This document shows positions 59,370 to 64,000 of a stretch of 64,000 bases of DNA, piece by piece (position 1 is the first letter of the stretch; each line of letters begins with the position of its first letter). Origin of the DNA: Codonopsis lanceolata (lineage: Eukaryota > Streptophyta > Magnoliopsida > Asterales > Campanulaceae). The translations under genes and the position numbers were made by a program. The stretch is from NCBI GenBank assembly GCA_013146195.2, contig CM028379.1, positions 90,129,401 to 90,193,400 on the forward strand, given 5' to 3'. A model generated the notes under the pieces. That model was not told where the DNA came from. It was given only the letters and a program-made list of their open reading frames with translations, and did no database searches.

Positions 59370-62300
59370 TTAACCAGTTCTCAGGATGATGTGAACTCCA
59401 CTGTCGGTATCCACAATGTCGCTTATTTCACCAACCTTAAGTGCATAGGTTGCTTCCTCAAACGGCTGCTGCATTTGGTTCCTACCAAATGAACCTGCAT
59501 GCAGAGAAAACTTAGTTTAGTACGTCATATAGTGGTAATATTCTACCCAATGCAGTAGGGTTAATTATTTATAACAAGTTGAATCTTCAAGCCAAAAGTA
59601 CCATAACAGAGTACATAACAGTGGTTTCCATCTTATACTGATGCCTACTCTCCAAAATATTCATGACAAGATGTTATAAGATGGGATCACATGCAACAAT
59701 AAACAATGGTAAACTTGCTTGAAAATGTCGTATATTACGTCCCACTGCAAGGATCAAAGTAACACACTCCCCTGATTGCAAAGATACATCCAACAAGATG
59801 TTTTAAGAAGGTCGAGTGGGTGACATTGGTAATATACATTCCCATGAAATAAAATGTCCCTTCAGATTCACATCAACTCAATAGTTGACTCCACAACAGC
59901 AGAGACATCTTCAGTCACTTTTATAAACATTAAGCATCTGTTGGTTAGAAAGATGAGGTCTGCGGTAAACTATAGAGTTATTTGCAGCCTACTCTACTTT
60001 GAGAATAACCTTGATACAGCTTCCCAATAAGCTTAAGCTAGCCACAGTTTTAAAACATAGCACTCACACATAACCGCTCAAGAACCCTGTAATGCTTTAT
60101 GAAACAATTTGCAGCATCTTATTTCATATAAAAATCCTTTAACAAGCTCAGCAACTTCAGAATTCATTAGCATTGGGGCTAGCTTCTCTTTTCAAGTGCT
60201 ACTGTGCTCTTATTATCTATGGTTGCATAGCTATTCTATAGACAGCATTGTTCTCTTGTTTGTCACTACTCGAGTCAAATATGTTAGAGAGCATTATCTG
60301 TGGGAGGCAACATACAATTGAGCACAGCAGAGATGAACTGAAACAAACAAGGAGAATGATAAGGACATTCTAAGCTTAGCAGTCGACATGAATTGCATCA
60401 TCTAAGACACAAAAACCCGAACCCAGACAGAGTAATGCTATGTTTGGTTCATGGATTCGTGAGGATATGGACATATAAATTGCACACTGAGCTCTCCAAA
60501 TTGCAGGGGAAAGGTGGATTAGTTAACAGGATTGCTTAAATAAACGAATAAGACTGCTTAAAGTCCTCCGGTTCTGTGTTTAAAAAATGTTCAGGGCAGT
60601 TCTCATCTCTTAAATCTTCAAGACACAAAGGCAACAGAAGTAGAAGCCACCCAACACAGAGATAGTACAGATGGCTCTGTAAAGGGAAGCCACACGATTC
60701 TGGGGAGGGGTATGGAAAAATGCTTTTTTGATTCCCCCGTGTTCCTTGCATTTAAGTGCGACTATGTCAATGCAACTGGCAGTAAATAATGTGATGTTTA
60801 TTCCAAAGTTTCATGCAGAAGCTTACATTAAATAAGGTGGAATGAGAAGTTTTAATCCTTAAATAGGCCTTCTTCATAAGAACCGAGTTGTGACCTTAAA
60901 GACCAGGGACTATTAGAAAGTCTAGTCAGGAAGTCAGTCTCTGCCTTTCAATGGGGTAGGCTATTTGCAGACACCAGTTTCAGTTTTGCTTGAGGTACTA
61001 TGTGCTGTTGCAGGCCAAGGACCATCATGGGAGCTTTTCCAAGGGGTTTATCCACAGTTCACTAACACATACCATCAATCCCACCCCTCTTACCCCCCTC
61101 TCTCAACCCTAAAAAAATAATAAAAATAAAATAAAGAAATTAGAATATGCTGACACATAGGTTTGTATATATGTGTGGGTGTGGGGGGGAAAGCTAACCT
61201 CCCCACCAATATGTGGAAGATAGCTATTTCACCACCTTTTTTAGGAAAAAAATGTCCTCCGCAATTGACAATTTTGTCCTTTCTTTCTCTTCTTCATCAA
61301 AACATATATACACTGAAAAGATGAATTCTTCATCCTGTTATTGAGACTATTGAAAGATCCTTTCCTTGTTCTGGTACCCTTTTTCTTTGTTTTGAATCAA
61401 TTGGATATAGGCATTCCATGCTTCTTACTCCATCAAAGACGCAGTAAAATGGCACAACCTTTTTGTTATTTCTTTCTAAAATTATCAAAGAACTTATCTC
61501 CAATTCAAATCCTCTCCGTCCTCCACTAATCCGCCAGATCTATGGAATCAAATTGAAACACGCCAACCCCACATAGACAAACTGAAAGATACAACAATAA
61601 AGTCCTTAAAATGCTTAAATGGTTTGTGATCACACATTTTCTTGTGACAGTTCACCAGAAACAGACAAAACAACTTGACCGAAACTAATAACTCTGCTTT
61701 TATTCATCTGTGTATATTAGTATATATAAACAAAACAGCAACCAACACCAACAAATGCTGCTCAAGGAGGAAGTAAAAGCATAGAATAGGAAAGTGCATC
61801 AAACACCAGTACACAGCCTAATGGACTGAACTTGGCAAACCAAATTCCAGGATGGAGTTAATCATGAAATAACCATTGTCTGACAGAGTGACAAAAAGAA
61901 TGCACAGGAAGATCTAAATTCAAACACCAAATAACAATGCAAATAGAAAGGTTGGCAGATCATGTAAAGAAGTAGTAGACTTCACTCTGCCAGTAAACAA
62001 GTACATGTATGAAGCCAACAAGCCAAGTATTACATACAATATGTAAGCGATTGCACAAGTGTTCAGCTGCTTTTCAAGACAAAGGAAGAGAGCAAGCGGC
62101 AATGATAAGAGAGAGAGAGAGGGAGAGAGAGAGAGAGAGAGAGAACTGATTTGGTACACCAGGGATGGGAAAATCATATCTTCTCATATCAAACAGAAAA
62201 ATTAACTCAGAGCCAATCCACCAAAGTTATATTAACAAGTGTACATTCAAAATCGACCTTGAAAATGCAATATACTTCAGCCATGTCCCCTACCATCCAC

Positions 62301-62956
62301 CGGAAGATTGCACAATCTACTCTCAGTATTCCAAACAATATATAGGAAATAGGGGGTGAGAAAGGTAATATATCTACCAATCTATCATGCACACTTCTGA
62401 GCATAAGTATTCCAAACACAAACATGCACTCAAAGAGAAAAAAAATTAAGCACATGACAGCATTTATGCATATATAAATGTAACCTAATTAATTACACAA
62501 AATCACGAATTCATTAAGCCATCAGATTACGGAATAGAATCAGTAATGTTCTATAATAAAGTAAAAATTATATGCAGACGCAGTCAGAAATAATTAAATA
62601 CAGATACCGCACAATCGAATCGCTATCTATTGTAGAATTTGTATCAGTAACGAAATTAATTGACAACTATAATTGAACAACATGAAAAAAAATCCAAGGA
62701 GATTAGACAGACCGAGATCGCCACCGCGTTTGGCGGAGCTGCAATCTGAGTAACGAGTGGCGACGTCCTCGAACTTCGCTTTGCCAGAAACAATGTCGTC
62801 GCGAAGCGATTTGAGCTGAGAGACGGCAGTCTCTCTAGAAGTGCTACGAATGACGCGACCTTCTGGATCCTTCCATGACGCCTTACGCCGAGATCCTTGG
62901 TGCTTTATCAGTATGTGCGATGCCCTAACTTTACCTGATGACGCAGACGAGGACAT
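59370..62956 (-). CDS. PIN1: Peptidyl-prolyl cis-trans isomerase Pin1 (plant type)
   Basis: Two exons on the minus strand: 62713-62956 (start ATG at 62954-62956) and 59370-59494 (stop TAA at 59370-59372). They join in frame across a GT/AG intron and give 122 residues. The protein is a single parvulin domain without the WW domain of animal Pin1, as in Arabidopsis PIN1At (119 residues). It isomerises phospho-Ser/Thr-Pro bonds. Key residues are present: His14 and His116 (matching human His59 and His157), Lys18, Arg23 and Arg24 for phosphate binding (Lys63, Arg68, Arg69), and Cys72 (Cys113). The motif SDCSSAKRGGDLG spans the exon junction and GVHIILRTG ends the protein. In Arabidopsis, Pin1 affects flowering time through SOC1 and AGL24. 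It is convergent with the CCCH gene. The start gives a short Ser-rich leader typical of the family. Confidence 0.95.
59495..62712 (-). other. Intron of Pin1 (3.2 kb)
   Basis: Noncoding between donor CTCG|GTCTGTC and acceptor CTGCATGCAG|GTTC (minus strand). It holds a GA microsatellite at 62108-62144. No transposon ends or coding exons were recognised. Confidence 0.75.
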
Positions 62957-63180
62957 TTTGGTCTTCTTCTTGTTTTTGTCGGTTCGATCTGCTGCAGAGA
63001 TCGAAGTCTTCTTCCGCTTCCGGTCGGCGGCCTCTATTTTGGCTGGCGTTTCCGGTGACCTTCACGCGGTGTGTGGTCGGGTCGGGGCGGTGGTGATTGA
63101 GGTTTAGCTCTTGACTCTGCGGATTTTGTTTTAGAGCTTGGTGATTATATTGAGTGCGGTGGTTAAGGATTTTTATATAG
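62957..63180 (-). promoter_or_regulatory. Pin1 5' UTR and TATA box
   Basis: On the minus strand, CTATATAAAA at 63171-63180 is a good TATA box. A transcription start near 63140 would give a leader of about 185 bases to the ATG at 62956. Confidence 0.6.
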
Positions 63181-64000
63181 ACGGAGGAGGATGGATTATG
63201 GAGTGGTTGGTCCAACACCTGGGAGACACGTGGAATGACGCCAAAAGGATTGTTCATTTCAATATTGGAATGGTGGAATTATTTGATTTTCCTTTTTTCT
63301 TTTTGGTTCGACACAAGAAGAAAAAAAAAGTGACTTGTTTTTTTTTTCTATTTCTCAAACATGATTAAAAAAAAAAAAAGTGTAATGTGCTTTTATAGCT
63401 ACAGCTTGAAAAATATTACTTCCTCGGCCCCCAAAAAAGTCTTTTTATATTTATTTTTGGTGTTGTTTAGGAAAATAAAATAATCGCATTTCAAAGTTCA
63501 AGCAATAAAATTTCATCTTTTTCTTATAAAAATTATATATTTTTATAATATATCATACAAAAAATATTATAGTATAATTTGGAAAAATATATTTAGAAAA
63601 TATAAGTACGATATTTAGTACTCCATCAGTTTCTAAATTATTGCATATTTGACACGACACATCGTTAATAATTGATTGTTTTATAAATATTGTTGTAATG
63701 TATGATTTCTTTTAATGACCTTGTGTGCACATGATCATAATTAAAGTAGGTAGAAAAAATAAATATAAAATTGTAAAAGTGTTTTCTTAAAAAGAAAAGT
63801 TTTTTTTCCATATTTCTTAACGGCTCATTCTAAACGACCACTAACAACAGGGGGTAACATGGGCCAAATGGTAACATCAGGTACCACATATGCACATTCA
63901 TAGGTTGGGGGGACTCTGGAATTGGGTGGATACTTCGGGGGTTCTTCATATTTTGGTTTATATAAAAGTTAGGTAGTCTAAAAGAGGTAAAATTCCATCA
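63181..64000. other. Pin1 upstream region with MITE remnants
   Basis: AT-rich. CTCCATCAGTTTCTAAATTA after TA at 63621 is the left end of a worn Stowaway-like MITE extending to about 63800. CTTCCTCGGCCCCCAAAAAA near 63420 may be another. Nothing further was recognised up to the window end. Confidence 0.5.

Overview
This is nuclear DNA from a flowering plant, most likely a eudicot. The genes have GT/AG introns, one protein is plant-type (a Pin1 lacking the WW domain), and plant transposon families are dense: Ty3/gypsy Tekay-like and Tat/Ogre-like LTRs, Ty1/copia, L1-type LINEs with RNase H, tRNA-derived SINEs, Helitrons, Stowaway, hAT and PIF/Harbinger elements. I could not identify the species. 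No tRNA, rRNA, CRISPR or prokaryotic feature was seen.

Genes. Four host genes are supported. (1) A small conserved coiled-coil protein on + (visible exons 4054-5442); its 5' part is not in view and an LTR lies just upstream. (2) An intronless GDP-D-mannose 4,6-dehydratase on - (6288-7400), the first step of GDP-L-fucose synthesis. (3) A CCCH zinc-finger protein related to Arabidopsis C3H6 on + (55486-58529). Its first exon was not found; a promoter-like sequence at 37.63 kb could belong to it but that is unproven. (4) A Pin1-type prolyl isomerase on - (exons 59370-59494 and 62713-62956, with a 3.2 kb intron), convergent with gene 3. The genes form no operon or shared pathway; they are separate housekeeping-type loci.

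Layout. 1-3.6 kb: antisense Tekay-like LTR. 3.6-8.1 kb: genes 1 and 2 with two MITEs. 8.8-12.8 kb: 5' part of a Tat/Ogre-type retrotransposon (LTR, PBS, leader, gag-like fragment). 12.8-16.1 kb: LINE on - with a target-site duplication. 16.1-17.6 kb: Helitron 3' remnant carrying a SINE. 17.6-25.9 kb: an antisense gypsy LTR plus internal sequence, interrupted by a 2.9 kb solo LTR and a 1.6 kb Helitron that itself holds a SINE. 25.9-32.4 kb: decayed Ty1/copia element. 32.5-37.3 kb: two inverted foldback/MITE copies flanking a broken PIF/Harbinger transposase. 37.6-55.4 kb: a promoter-like sequence followed by a long stretch full of LINE, SINE, hAT and MITE insertions. 55.5-63.2 kb: the C3H and Pin1 genes.

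The most notable points are the Harbinger transposase inside an inverted MITE pair, the shared 3' tail of one SINE family and the LINEs in this window, the several-layer nesting at 17.6-25.9 kb, and the missing first exon of the CCCH gene. I found no clearly new biological system. Most of the non-genic sequence is explained by known transposon classes.
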